Under the pieces are notes generated by a model. It worked only from the letters and a program-made list of their open reading frames with translations, did no database searches and was not told where the DNA came from. From positions 1 through 25,992 of IMG/VR virus record IMGVR_UViG_3300032322_000109: 25,992 nt of DNA; one strand, 5' to 3'. This document shows, piece after piece, positions 14,970 to 23,487 of this stretch (positions within the stretch are counted from its first letter, which is position 1; every line of letters begins with the position of its first letter). A program made the position numbers and the translations under genes. The stretch comes from a virus.

Positions 14970-15005
14970 AAGGGGTTACTCTTAACTGGGTAACTCCTTT
15001 TTCTT
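14970..15005 (+). terminator. Rho-independent terminator after the capsid block
   Basis: GGGGTTAC (14972-14979) pairs with GTAACTCC (14990-14997), with one G-T wobble and two extra A-T pairs at the base. The loop has 10 bases and a TTTTTCTTT tract follows. A second, AT-rich hairpin, TGTTTTT with AAAAACA around a 5-base loop, lies just before it at 14952-14970. The two share the A at 14970, so they are mutually adjoining. It separates the highly expressed head genes from the neck genes. Confidence 0.8.
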
Positions 15006-15040
15006 TAACTGTTGTACCTAAACCACTTTAGGAGATTGAT

Positions 15041-15658
15041 ATGGCAATAGATAGTGATGTTCAAGACGCAGATTCCCGTTTAGCGGTCAAGTTTTATAAA
15101 AAAGCAGTTAAGCTAGATCACGAATCAAACGAGGCTGGCAGACCAATTTTTAAGGATTGTGACTTTGTTAGGATTATGATTCCTGGCGATAATCTGACCG
15201 AAATTGACACATACGCCAATGAAAACCACAAACAGCGCTTTCCAAAACAATGGTTGCAATATCAAACTACCCAAGAATCATCTAATCAAATAGTCGGAAC
15301 GCCCGTAAGCGAATGGACTTTAATTAGCCAATCCCAAGCGGAAGAGCTAAAAGGCATTAAATTCCATACTGTTGAGCAGATTGCCAACGCTTCAGACCAG
15401 CAATTACAGCGGATCGGCATGATTGCAGGGATGTCACCAACTGCCTTTAGAGACAAAGCACGGGTTTTCTTGAATTTGGCTACCGAAACGGCTGAAGCCA
15501 CCAAAAGAGAAGAAGAAATTGCCCAATTAAAAGAAGAAAATGCTAAAATCAAGGCAGAAACAGATGCAAAGATAGCTGAGATGCAACAGCAAATGGCTAC
15601 ACTCATTGCGGCTGTTGGTAAACCGAAAGGTCGTAAACCCAAAGTCCAAGAGGAATAA
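15041..15658 (+). CDS. Neck/head-associated protein with coiled-coil tail
   Basis: The 205-residue protein has a globular N-terminal part (VKFYKKAVKLDHESNEAGRP, then VRIMIPGDNLTEID and RFPKQWLQYQ) and a helical part with TVEQIANASDQQLQRIGMIAG that looks helix-hairpin-helix-like (about residues 110-132). A coiled coil follows (about 155-190) with a basic end GKPKGRKPK. I recall similar proteins between coat and neck genes in podoviruses but know no proven function. It begins the post-terminator block, with AGGAG upstream of ATG 15041. No promoter was evident in the 36 bases between terminator and gene. Confidence 0.55.
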   Translation: MAIDSDVQDADSRLAVKFYKKAVKLDHESNEAGRPIFKDCDFVRIMIPGDNLTEIDTYANENHKQRFPKQWLQYQTTQESSNQIVGTPVSEWTLISQSQAEELKGIKFHTVEQIANASDQQLQRIGMIAGMSPTAFRDKARVFLNLATETAEATKREEEIAQLKEENAKIKAETDAKIAEMQQQMATLIAAVGKPKGRKPKVQEE

Positions 15659-15659
15659 T

Positions 15660-16565
15660 ATGTCATCTACGATGCTTCAACTCGTGAATCAAGTCCAATC
15701 GGAATTGAACTTAGCCGTTTCTGTAAGCGTTGCTGGTAACCCCAATCAAGATGTTCAACAGATATTGTCGTTAATGAACGCTGCTGGATACGAGCTTACA
15801 AAAGAATACAATTGGCAAGCATTAGAGTTGGAGTATCGTTTTTACACCAATTATTTGCAATTAATAGGTTCTACTACAGGCTCAAACAGCCCTATTTTGA
15901 CTGTTGTTGGTGATGCCACAAGCCTAAATAGCAATTATTCCATTACAGGCACAGGAATTAACCAAGATACCTATGTTTCTAGCGTAAATGGTCAAGTTAT
16001 AACAATGAGCCAACACGCAAGTGGAACTTATGCTGGTCAAACCATTACTTTTAGCCAAACAAAGTACGATTTACCGCCTGATTTTGAGACTATTACCGAT
16101 AATACGCATTGGGATAAAACAAAACATTGGCAGATGCTAGGCCCTGAAGATGCTCAACAATGGCAATGGCTAAAATCTGGCTATATTTCTACAGGCCCTC
16201 GGATTAGATGGCGTATTTTAGGCAGTCAGTTCCAAATTTGGCCACCATATAACACCCAAGAATATTTAGGTTTTGAATATCGATCAAAAGGCTGGGCAAG
16301 AAGCTCTACAGGAGCAGTTAAAAACAGCTTTACAGCCGATAACGACACGACTGTCTTTGATGACCGTGTCATGGTTTTATTTACAAAACTTAAGTATTTC
16401 CAAATTAAATCGTTTGATACTACTGCACTGCAACAAGACTATATGCGGTACTTAAACATCGCTAAAGCCAATGACAAAGGATCGGCAACCCTCAGTTTTG
16501 CACCGTATCCGAGCAAGGTTCTTATTGGTTACGCCAATATTCCTGATACTGGTTATGGAACATAA
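15660..16565 (+). CDS. Head-completion/tail adaptor protein, P22 gp4-like
   Basis: The product is 301 residues from ATG 15660, which has AGAGGA at 15649-15654; the in-frame codon at 15606 lies inside the preceding gene. The N-terminus (LVNQVQSELNLAVSVSVAGN, then LSLMNAAGYELTKEYNWQAL) resembles helical neck adaptors such as P22 gp4. The C-terminal half has YDLPPDFETITDNTHWDK, then GPRIRWRILGSQFQIWPP and DDRVMVLFTKLKYFQIK. Residues about 62-134 form a Thr/Ser-rich beta insertion. The adaptor would sit below the portal and start tail assembly. Assignment rests on position and pattern; sequence identity was not tested. Confidence 0.65.
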   Translation: MSSTMLQLVNQVQSELNLAVSVSVAGNPNQDVQQILSLMNAAGYELTKEYNWQALELEYRFYTNYLQLIGSTTGSNSPILTVVGDATSLNSNYSITGTGINQDTYVSSVNGQVITMSQHASGTYAGQTITFSQTKYDLPPDFETITDNTHWDKTKHWQMLGPEDAQQWQWLKSGYISTGPRIRWRILGSQFQIWPPYNTQEYLGFEYRSKGWARSSTGAVKNSFTADNDTTVFDDRVMVLFTKLKYFQIKSFDTTALQQDYMRYLNIAKANDKGSATLSFAPYPSKVLIGYANIPDTGYGT

Positions 16566-16567
16566 TT

Positions 16568-18325
16568 ATGCCCATTCCAAAGCAAAGAACGGCTTTAACT
16601 GCGTCTATAACAGCGCCTATTGGGGGTTGGAACGCTAGGGATTCTGTGGCAGCAATGCCCCCTACAGATGCAGTTAGCCTTACTAATTTTTACCCTACGC
16701 CTACCGATGTAATCTTGCGTAGCGGGTACACCGTATATTCTTCAGGAATAACGGGGCAAGTCAATACCCTAATGAATTACGCAGGAACTAGCACACAGAC
16801 CTTGTTTGCTGCTGCTAGTACTACTATTTACAACTGTTCTACTACAACTGCTACCTCAGCTTACAGCACTTCCTTAGACAAACTACAGCATATTAATATC
16901 TCAACTGCTGGCGGTAAGTATTTAGTGGCTTGTAACGGAATAGACGCTACGATTGTTTATGACGGCACAGCTTGGTTTTCGATTGCTCCTACAGCAACAG
17001 CCCAAACCATTAGCTCAATTACTAATTCGACTACAACAGCTACTTTAACGACTGCTATCCCGCATGGTTTAGTGACAGGGAATCGGGTTACCATCTCTGG
17101 TGCAAGCCCAGCTGCCTATAACGGCACTTATCGTATTACTGTGACTGGGGCTAGTACATTTACCTACACAATGGCAACCAATCCAGGAGGTAATGCTACA
17201 ACAGTAGGGTCTTATACCGTTTTGTTTGCCATAACAGGTGTAAATAGTAACAAATTTGTTAATGTAAACCTGTTCAAAAATAGGCTGTATTTCACCGAAA
17301 AAGACACCCTAAAAGTATGGTATTTGCCCGTAGATTCTATTTCTGGCGCTGCTTCACAGCTTGATTTTGGTGGAATTGCTAGAAACGGTGGTTTCTTACA
17401 AGGCATGGCTACTTGGACTATTGATGCTGGTCAAGGCGCAGACGATTACGCTGTATTTATTACCAATATGGGCGAAATTATCGTTTATAACGGTACTGAC
17501 CCTGATGACCCAACAACATGGGCATTAAAAGGCGTATGGCAATTGGGTTATGTGTATAGCCGTAGATGCTATTTTAAATGGGCTGGTGACATCCTTTTGT
17601 TAACCCAAGACGGCTTAGTTCCCCTAGCTTCCGCACTTCAATCCTCACGCTTAGACCCTAGAGTTAACTTAACAGACAAGATTTTCTACGCCATATCTCA
17701 GGCGGCAGACCTATATTCCACCGAGTTTGGCTGGCAAGTGACCTACTTTGCTAAACAAAATATGCTAATTATTAATGTGCCAAAAACCACAGGCACTGAG
17801 CAATATGTAATGCACGGCATATCTAAAGGCTGGGCTAATTTCTCTAATATCAACGCTAAATGCTGGGAATTACAGGGCGATGATATGTACTTTGGAGGCA
17901 ACGGCTTTGTAGGTAAGTTTTGGGATACCTATGCCGATAATGGAGCGCAAATCTCTGCTACCTGCCAACAAGCGTATAGCTACTTTGACAACCCAGGTCA
18001 GCAAAAACGCTTTACATTGGTGCGCCCAACATTCTTTGTTGATGTGGGTACGCCAGGCGTTTATTGTGGTATTAATACCGATTTCCAGACCCAAAACAAC
18101 CTTGGGCAAGTCTCATTTCAGCCTGTTTCGACAACTACAGCACGGTGGGATTTTGCTACTTGGGATAGCGATATATGGGCAGGAAACCTAGTAGTTTCTC
18201 GCCAATGGCAAGGAGTTACAGGAATTGGCTACTCAGGCGGTATTAATTTAAACATGATTTCAGCTGGTATTGATGTTCATTGGGTATCAACCGATTATGT
18301 TATGGAGCGTGGTAGTGTTATTTAA
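16568..18325 (+). CDS. DNA stabilisation / tail hub protein, P22 gp10-like
   Basis: The 585-residue protein matches the pattern of packaged-DNA-stabilisation proteins like P22 gp10 (472 residues): PIGGWNARDSVAAMPPTDAV at the N-terminus, followed by LRSGYTVYSS, LFAAASTTIYNCS, then LYFTEKDTLKVWYLP, GFLQGMATWTIDAGQGADDY, and VWQLGYVYSRRCYFKWAGDI. These strands suggest a beta-propeller-like ring. Residues about 141-213 are an extra immunoglobulin-like Thr-rich domain containing TTAIPHGLVTGNRVTISG. The protein seals the tail and holds the DNA after packaging. It follows the gp4-like gene by 2 bases, the same order as in P22-type phages. Confidence 0.75.
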   Translation: MPIPKQRTALTASITAPIGGWNARDSVAAMPPTDAVSLTNFYPTPTDVILRSGYTVYSSGITGQVNTLMNYAGTSTQTLFAAASTTIYNCSTTTATSAYSTSLDKLQHINISTAGGKYLVACNGIDATIVYDGTAWFSIAPTATAQTISSITNSTTTATLTTAIPHGLVTGNRVTISGASPAAYNGTYRITVTGASTFTYTMATNPGGNATTVGSYTVLFAITGVNSNKFVNVNLFKNRLYFTEKDTLKVWYLPVDSISGAASQLDFGGIARNGGFLQGMATWTIDAGQGADDYAVFITNMGEIIVYNGTDPDDPTTWALKGVWQLGYVYSRRCYFKWAGDILLLTQDGLVPLASALQSSRLDPRVNLTDKIFYAISQAADLYSTEFGWQVTYFAKQNMLIINVPKTTGTEQYVMHGISKGWANFSNINAKCWELQGDDMYFGGNGFVGKFWDTYADNGAQISATCQQAYSYFDNPGQQKRFTLVRPTFFVDVGTPGVYCGINTDFQTQNNLGQVSFQPVSTTTARWDFATWDSDIWAGNLVVSRQWQGVTGIGYSGGINLNMISAGIDVHWVSTDYVMERGSVI

Positions 18326-18393
18326 TGAATCAAGGGTTTATAATTGGCATTGCCGATCACTTGGTTCTAACTTAATTACTTAGGAGCAAGTGA
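18326..18393 (+). promoter_or_regulatory. Intergenic gap with TATAAT box before the ejection genes
   Basis: The gap is the second longest in the + strand cluster. It holds a perfect TATAAT at 18339-18344 but no good -35 box, and AGGAG just upstream of ATG 18394. A 16-codon frame starting in the preceding stop codon is too short to call a gene. It may mark the start of the ejection-protein transcript. Confidence 0.25.
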
Positions 18394-19752
18394 ATGTTGC
18401 CATATAACCCACAAATGTTTGGTACAACGCCAAATCAAAGCGGCTTGACAGGGCTAGCTGGCCCTCTTGGTGGTATGCCAAGTCAGCCTGTAAACATGGC
18501 TGGTGGCGATACTTATCAAATGCCTAGCATTTATGAAACTGATAGTTTTGGTGCATCTAGCAGTCCTGGGGCAAATTTAAACCAAGTTGCCAATACCATG
18601 ACAAACCAAACTGCTAATACTATTGCAAACCAAACTGTTGCTAACCCAACTGCAAATACCGACCAAATTAGTGGTTTATATCGAAATTTATTAGGTCGTG
18701 CGCCCGATCAAGCAGGACTACAGTATTGGCAAAGTCAGTTAGCTGCTGGCAAATCTATTGAAGATATTACCAATGCCTTTAAAAGCACACCCGAATATCA
18801 GCAAAGACAGCAAGTGCCTAGAAATCCATTCGGTATTAATACACCTAATCAATTTGCTGCTTCTACCGATCCTTATATTCAAGCGGCTCAACAAACTACA
18901 TTAGGGAATTTAGCTGGCGCACAACAAGCCGTAGCCGCCAATCGTGTTAATCAAATCACACCATACTCTAATTTACAGTATGAGCAAACTGGTACGGATG
19001 CCAATGGCAACCCTATTTGGACTGCTCGCCAAACCGTTGCACCTCAATTGCAACCCGCTTTAAGTGGTTTACAAAGCCGTGTGGCTCAAACCGCAGGACA
19101 AGCATTTAACCCACAAACTCCTAGTGTTGGAATTAACCCTGGCGAAACTTATAGCGATGCAATCATGCGTAGATTGCAACCTCAAATTGATCGCCAAAAC
19201 ACAGCATTAGACGCACAATTAGCTAACCAAGGCATTATGCCTGGATCAGAGGCTTATAACCGTGCCAAGACTTTACAAGCACAACGCCAAAATGATCTAT
19301 TAACTGCTGCTCAAGTTGGCGGCATTAATGTTGGACTACAAGCAAATCAACAAGGTTTTAATCAAGCTTTACAGCAATACAATTTGCCATTAACCCAACT
19401 TGGTGCATTTCAGCAAGCTACTCAACCTGGTTATATCAATGCTCCTGCTCAAGCAGCGGTCGCTGGCCCTGATTATTTAGGTGCTTATACAACAGGTCAA
19501 GCTGCTCAGATAGCCGCTAGAAACGCTGAAGCTGCTCGCCAAGCTAATCTTACTTCTGGTTTATTTGGTTTAGGCGGCACTGCCTTACTTAGCAGCGGTG
19601 GATTGCCTGGACTATTAAACATTGGCAAAGGTTTAGCAAACTCAAATTTAATTAATTCAATAGGTAATAGTTCTATTTATGGAAGTGGTTTTGCTACTCC
19701 AACAATGTCAGAATCAGATGTATTAACTGAAAGAATATTTAATTTAATTTAA
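18394..19752 (+). CDS. Ejection (internal virion) protein with DUF4214 domain
   Basis: The 452-residue protein starts with a low-complexity Pro/Gly/Asn-rich part, including an Asn/Thr-rich run with NQTANT-like units (residues 62-88). A DUF4214-like domain (QISGLYRNLLGRAPDQAGLQ to TPEYQQ, about residues 91-137) follows; in other proteins it is found with phycobilisome-linker-like and surface-repeat proteins. The rest is Gln/Ala-rich helix (about 165-395), then a Gly-rich, hydrophobic stretch (TSGLFGLGGTALLSSGGLPG). This mix of amphipathic helices and a hydrophobic end suits proteins that leave the virion and cross the host envelope. Ejection role is inferred from position after the neck genes and from composition. 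Confidence 0.6.
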   Translation: MLPYNPQMFGTTPNQSGLTGLAGPLGGMPSQPVNMAGGDTYQMPSIYETDSFGASSSPGANLNQVANTMTNQTANTIANQTVANPTANTDQISGLYRNLLGRAPDQAGLQYWQSQLAAGKSIEDITNAFKSTPEYQQRQQVPRNPFGINTPNQFAASTDPYIQAAQQTTLGNLAGAQQAVAANRVNQITPYSNLQYEQTGTDANGNPIWTARQTVAPQLQPALSGLQSRVAQTAGQAFNPQTPSVGINPGETYSDAIMRRLQPQIDRQNTALDAQLANQGIMPGSEAYNRAKTLQAQRQNDLLTAAQVGGINVGLQANQQGFNQALQQYNLPLTQLGAFQQATQPGYINAPAQAAVAGPDYLGAYTTGQAAQIAARNAEAARQANLTSGLFGLGGTALLSSGGLPGLLNIGKGLANSNLINSIGNSSIYGSGFATPTMSESDVLTERIFNLI

Positions 19753-19754
19753 TT

Positions 19755-20117
19755 ATGACACCATCTGAAATTATTTCTGCTGATTTACAAAAAAATGGCA
19801 TTGAACCTACAGAAATTCTGCGGGCAATTGCTGTTGGGCTAAAAGCTAAAACGCTTATTCAGCTTCAAGAAAATAATTCAATTTTATTGCTTAGAAAAAT
19901 TGGTGATGGTGCGGTTGAATTGCATTTATTTACTGTAGATGCACCACTTAAACTTGCTAAATCTGTCATTGCTTTTATTAAAAAGATTAAAGCTTCTGAC
20001 ATTGAGCGTGTTTACGGCAAAGCCGATAATGAACAAATTATCCAATTGTTAAGAAATATGGATGTTCCTGTAGAAGAATCTGACAATCCTGAATATAACT
20101 GGATGGCAATAGTATGA
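19755..20117 (+). CDS. Short GNAT-like protein among ejection genes
   Basis: The 120-residue protein has a strand-helix pattern that recalls small GNAT-fold phage proteins: ILLLRKIGDGAVELHLFTVD, then PLKLAKSVIAFIKKIKASDI and IIQLLRNMDVPVEESDNPEY. T7 gp13, an internal virion protein of similar length in the same kind of position, has an acyltransferase-like fold. An acetyl-CoA-binding RxxGxG/A loop is not visible, so catalysis is doubtful. No Shine-Dalgarno site precedes ATG 19755, which is 2 bases after the preceding stop, so translation is probably coupled. Its TGA overlaps the next ATG (ATGA). The fold call is by pattern only. Confidence 0.5.
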   Translation: MTPSEIISADLQKNGIEPTEILRAIAVGLKAKTLIQLQENNSILLLRKIGDGAVELHLFTVDAPLKLAKSVIAFIKKIKASDIERVYGKADNEQIIQLLRNMDVPVEESDNPEYNWMAIV

Positions 20118-20995
20118 GCATACTTAAGTCAAAACATAATGGTTGGACTTGGCAAATGGAACGCCATTTAAATGGTGGCCCATCTCTTAACCCAATAAAT
20201 ATTATTTCTGACGCTGTTTCTAGCGTTGGTGATGCTTTGGCTGACATTGACCCAGGCCCTGCAATTGGTAAAGCTAGCTCAGAAGTAGATACTTTTGTAA
20301 ATCGTGAAATACCTGGCGGTTGGGTATTGCCTGCTGTTGTAGCTGTAGCTATTACTACAGGATATGTTGATCCATCTTTATTGGCTGCTGAAGCAGGTGC
20401 TGCTGGAACAGCTAGTGCTGCTAGTGGTACAGCATTGACTGCTGCAGAAGCAGCCGCAGCATTGGAAGCCGCAGCAATCGCAGAAGGATCTACTACTGCA
20501 GGAATGGTGGCAGCAGCTAATACAGGATTGCCAGCAGGAACGGTAACTTTAGGTGGCGCTGGAACGGTTGGTTTAACAGCAAGTAATGCAGCACCAATTG
20601 TTGATTATTCAGCAGAAGCAGTATTAACGCCTGGCGGTAATGTTGTTCCTGCAACAACTTTGCCTACAGAAATGGCTGGCATAGATGCACAAATAGCTAA
20701 AGCTGGTGCTGAAGCGCAAACACTTACCGCTAAAGATGCTTTAAGTGCGGCTAATCGTGCTAAATCATTAGCTGGCATATTAAACGGTGGGCAAATGGGT
20801 ATGAACACACCTAATATAGGTATAAACACACCCACTTTTGAGCAATTTGGTGGATTGTATCGTAGCAATCAGCTTCCATTTTTAAACGCACAAACACCAC
20901 AAACTCAGCCATTACAACAAACTCAAAACTTTTTGGCTGAACTATCCGAGCAAGGCAAAACAAACGATTTGGCTACATTATTAAGGAACATATAA
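20114..20995 (+). CDS. Ala-rich putative ejection protein
   Basis: The 293-residue protein has a short basic N-terminus, then an amphipathic region containing GGWVLPAVVAVAITTGYVDP (residues 68-87), which is hydrophobic enough to span or lie in a membrane. Residues 90-150 are extremely Ala-rich helix. The later part has Gly/Asn-rich MNTPNIGINTP repeats. Its first codons overlap the GNAT-like gene by 4 bases and its stop shares a base with the next gene. I recognise no conserved family. Position between other low-complexity proteins of the post-neck block points to a protein injected with the DNA. The Ala-rich part could also insert in the host envelope. Confidence 0.5.
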   Translation: MSILKSKHNGWTWQMERHLNGGPSLNPINIISDAVSSVGDALADIDPGPAIGKASSEVDTFVNREIPGGWVLPAVVAVAITTGYVDPSLLAAEAGAAGTASAASGTALTAAEAAAALEAAAIAEGSTTAGMVAAANTGLPAGTVTLGGAGTVGLTASNAAPIVDYSAEAVLTPGGNVVPATTLPTEMAGIDAQIAKAGAEAQTLTAKDALSAANRAKSLAGILNGGQMGMNTPNIGINTPTFEQFGGLYRSNQLPFLNAQTPQTQPLQQTQNFLAELSEQGKTNDLATLLRNI

Positions 20996-22155
20996 TGGCA
21001 CAACCTTTTTTAACCGACCAACAAATTTTAGGACAAACCCCTGAAACGGCAGAAATTGCTCGTCAGCGCAAAATCGCTGATTTGCTAACTAGCCAAGCGT
21101 TTAATCAACCACAGGGCGGTATGGTATCAGGTCGTTATGTAGCCCCATCTTGGGCGCAACAGTTACAACCATTAGCAAGTGCATTAGGTGGTAGCTATTT
21201 ATCTGCAAAAACAGATGAAAAAGCAGATGCTTTAGCTAAAGCGTTGCGTCAAAGACAAGTAAAGGAAATTGAAGAATATAGCCGTTTACAGGAAACTGAC
21301 CCAGGCGCTGCCCTTGGTTTTGCATTGGCATCTAACAACCCAACATTACAAAATATTGCTAAAGAAGAACTTAAAGGCGTTAAATTGGGTGAAGGCGAAG
21401 TCTTTACTAAACCTCGCTTGGGTGGTGGTGTTACTGAAATGCGTGGTGGAGAAAAATTCCGTGCGCCATTGCAAGTTGACACAGGAACTTCAATTGAGTT
21501 TCGTGATCCTAAAGACCCTACTAAAGTATTGCAAGTTGTTCCTAAATCGCAAATGCCTCAAGCTGGTCAAGTGGTTGAAACTGCAAATGGCCCAATGATT
21601 GTTAATACTCGCACTGGTGAAGCCAAGCCAATTATGGCTGGCGGTGAAGCATTGCCACCTAAATTATCTTCTGAGCAACAAAAAGACATTTTGAGCATTA
21701 ATCAGCAAAAAGCAACTATTGATGGCGCAATTAAAGATGTTCAAAAACATAAAGATGCGTTTTCGTTTGGTCGTGGCGCAATGCAAAATTTGCCTTACGG
21801 TGAAACAATTGCAGGTCGTTTTGAAACACCTGAACAAACTCGTACACGGGCTTATGTGTTTAACAATGTGTCGGCAGTTATTAAAGAACGAGCTGGTACA
21901 GCGCAAAGCGGACAAGAATTGCAACGCATTAACTCATTCTTGCCAGCTGTAACCGATAATGCAGATCAAATTATTAATAAATTAGAAGGCTTTAAACAAT
22001 ACCTTGCTGATATGGAAAAAGGCACAAGAGCGACCACATCTAAGCAATTTACACCTGGTTTATCACCACAAGATCAAGAAGCATTAAATTGGGCTAATTC
22101 CAATCCCAACGACCCTCGTTCTGCTCAAATTAAACAGCGTTTAGGACAAAAATAA
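20995..22155 (+). CDS. Putative ejection / internal virion protein
   Basis: The 386-residue protein has a charged helical first third (TAEIARQRKIADLLTSQAF, then KADALAKALRQRQVKEIEEY), a central beta-rich part (LGGGVTEMRGGEKFRAP, then VVPKSQMP, VETANGPMIVNTRTGEAKP; about residues 135-215), and a helical C-terminus containing AYVFNNVSAVIKERAGTAQS. The C-terminal portion (about 225-345) resembles long-helix regions of phage injection proteins by general character only. The ATG shares a base with the preceding stop (TAATG) and the next gene starts one base after its stop. Function is inferred from synteny; no enzymatic motif was seen. Confidence 0.5.
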   Translation: MAQPFLTDQQILGQTPETAEIARQRKIADLLTSQAFNQPQGGMVSGRYVAPSWAQQLQPLASALGGSYLSAKTDEKADALAKALRQRQVKEIEEYSRLQETDPGAALGFALASNNPTLQNIAKEELKGVKLGEGEVFTKPRLGGGVTEMRGGEKFRAPLQVDTGTSIEFRDPKDPTKVLQVVPKSQMPQAGQVVETANGPMIVNTRTGEAKPIMAGGEALPPKLSSEQQKDILSINQQKATIDGAIKDVQKHKDAFSFGRGAMQNLPYGETIAGRFETPEQTRTRAYVFNNVSAVIKERAGTAQSGQELQRINSFLPAVTDNADQIINKLEGFKQYLADMEKGTRATTSKQFTPGLSPQDQEALNWANSNPNDPRSAQIKQRLGQK

Positions 22156-22156
22156 T

Positions 22157-23485
22157 ATGGCCTTTGATCCTGATAAATATCTAGCCCAAACAGCGCCCGC
22201 TTTTAATCCTGATGCTTATTTAGGCATTAAGGATACACGGGGCAATATCATTAATACAGATGTGCCTACGGTTGCTGGACAAGTTCCTAACCCACCTATG
22301 GTTCAACCTAGAAGAACTGGTGCAGATTACGCTAAAGCTTTGTATCAAGTGCCAGCAACTTTAGCTTCAGGTGCAACATTGGCAATTCCAAGCGCAGTAT
22401 CAGCATTAGCAACAGGCGAGCCACCATTAGCTATGGCTCAACGCAATATGTACCAACCCACAAGCCCTGTTGCTCAAGAAGCATTAAGCGCTATTGGCGG
22501 TGCTTTAGAAGCAACTAAATTGCCACCTGTTATACCTAATGTAGGCATGATCCCTAGCTATGCTCGTATGGCAGGGGCAACTCAGCCAGCAATAGCCGAG
22601 GCTACTCAAACAGTTAGACCTGCTGTAACTCAAATGGCTCAAGCATTGCGTAAGCAACCTTCAATTGTTGAAACAGCCCCAACTACAGAAGCATTGGCAC
22701 AAAGATCATCTGAATTGTTTAATGTTGCCAAACAATCTGGAGTTGAATTAAACGCTAAAGACTTTGCTACTAACATGGCATCTATAGCTAAAGATTTGCG
22801 TAATGAAGGTTACGACCCACGCTTGTATCCAAAACTTGCTGTTGCAGTAGAAGAATTAACCAACGCTCAAATTCCTAAAGATTTCAATGAATTAAGCACT
22901 TTGCGTAAATTTATTCAAAACGCACAACGCAGTACAGAGCCACAAGAACGCAAATTAGCTACAACTTTAAAAGAAGATTTTGATGCTTATGTATCTACTA
23001 TTCCAGAATCTTCTATTGTTGGTGGTGACAAACAAGGATTAACGGCTTGGAAAGAAGCTAGAGATACCTATTCCAAATTAAGTAAATCAGAAATATTTAC
23101 TAATATGCTTGAAAGAGCAGAATTAGATAAGAGCAAATTTACCCAATCTGGCACAGAAAATTCATTAGCCACTCAGTTGCGTAATTTAGCAAAGAATGAC
23201 AAGCAAATGCGTTTGTTTACTAAAGCAGAACAAGAGGCTATTAAAGAAGCTGCTAAAGGTGGAACAATGCAGAATTTATTAAAATTCTATGGAAGATTTA
23301 CGCCAAGTGGCCCAGTAAGCGGTATTTTTGCTGGCGGTGCAATTATGGCTAATCCTGCTGTTGGCATACCGTTAGAGTTGGGCGCTATTGCAGCACGATC
23401 AAAAGCAACAAAAATGCGTAAAGAAAGCGTTGAAAAATTAGCCGCACTAATGAGGGCTGGCAAACAAGAAGTTACAGGAGAATAA
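22157..23485 (+). CDS. Putative ejection protein with FxPDxYL repeat
   Basis: The 442-residue protein opens with two copies of an F(D/N)PDxYL motif (FDPDKYLA and FNPDAYLG), a pattern I recall at the N-terminus of several phage ejection or tail proteins. A hydrophobic region follows (LYQVPATLASGATLAIPSAV; about residues 62-81). The middle (about 165-365) is a helical, charged domain. Near the C-terminus PVSGIFAGGAIMANPAVGIP (about 384-403) is a second Gly/Ala-rich hydrophobic segment, and the protein ends in a basic helix. This matches proteins that form a channel across the envelope during DNA entry. No lytic transglycosylase motif was seen. Confidence 0.55.
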   Translation: MAFDPDKYLAQTAPAFNPDAYLGIKDTRGNIINTDVPTVAGQVPNPPMVQPRRTGADYAKALYQVPATLASGATLAIPSAVSALATGEPPLAMAQRNMYQPTSPVAQEALSAIGGALEATKLPPVIPNVGMIPSYARMAGATQPAIAEATQTVRPAVTQMAQALRKQPSIVETAPTTEALAQRSSELFNVAKQSGVELNAKDFATNMASIAKDLRNEGYDPRLYPKLAVAVEELTNAQIPKDFNELSTLRKFIQNAQRSTEPQERKLATTLKEDFDAYVSTIPESSIVGGDKQGLTAWKEARDTYSKLSKSEIFTNMLERAELDKSKFTQSGTENSLATQLRNLAKNDKQMRLFTKAEQEAIKEAAKGGTMQNLLKFYGRFTPSGPVSGIFAGGAIMANPAVGIPLELGAIAARSKATKMRKESVEKLAALMRAGKQEVTGE

Positions 23486-23487
23486 GA

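Noticed and set aside
15606-15659. Upstream in-frame start of the gp4-like gene at 15606
   Set aside because: The extra 18 codons overlap the preceding gene and lack a Shine-Dalgarno site. ATG 15660 has AGAGGA.
18325-18375. Sixteen-codon frame starting in the gp10-like stop codon
   Set aside because: It is too short, has no ribosome binding site and no recognisable pattern; listed only as part of the intergenic gap.
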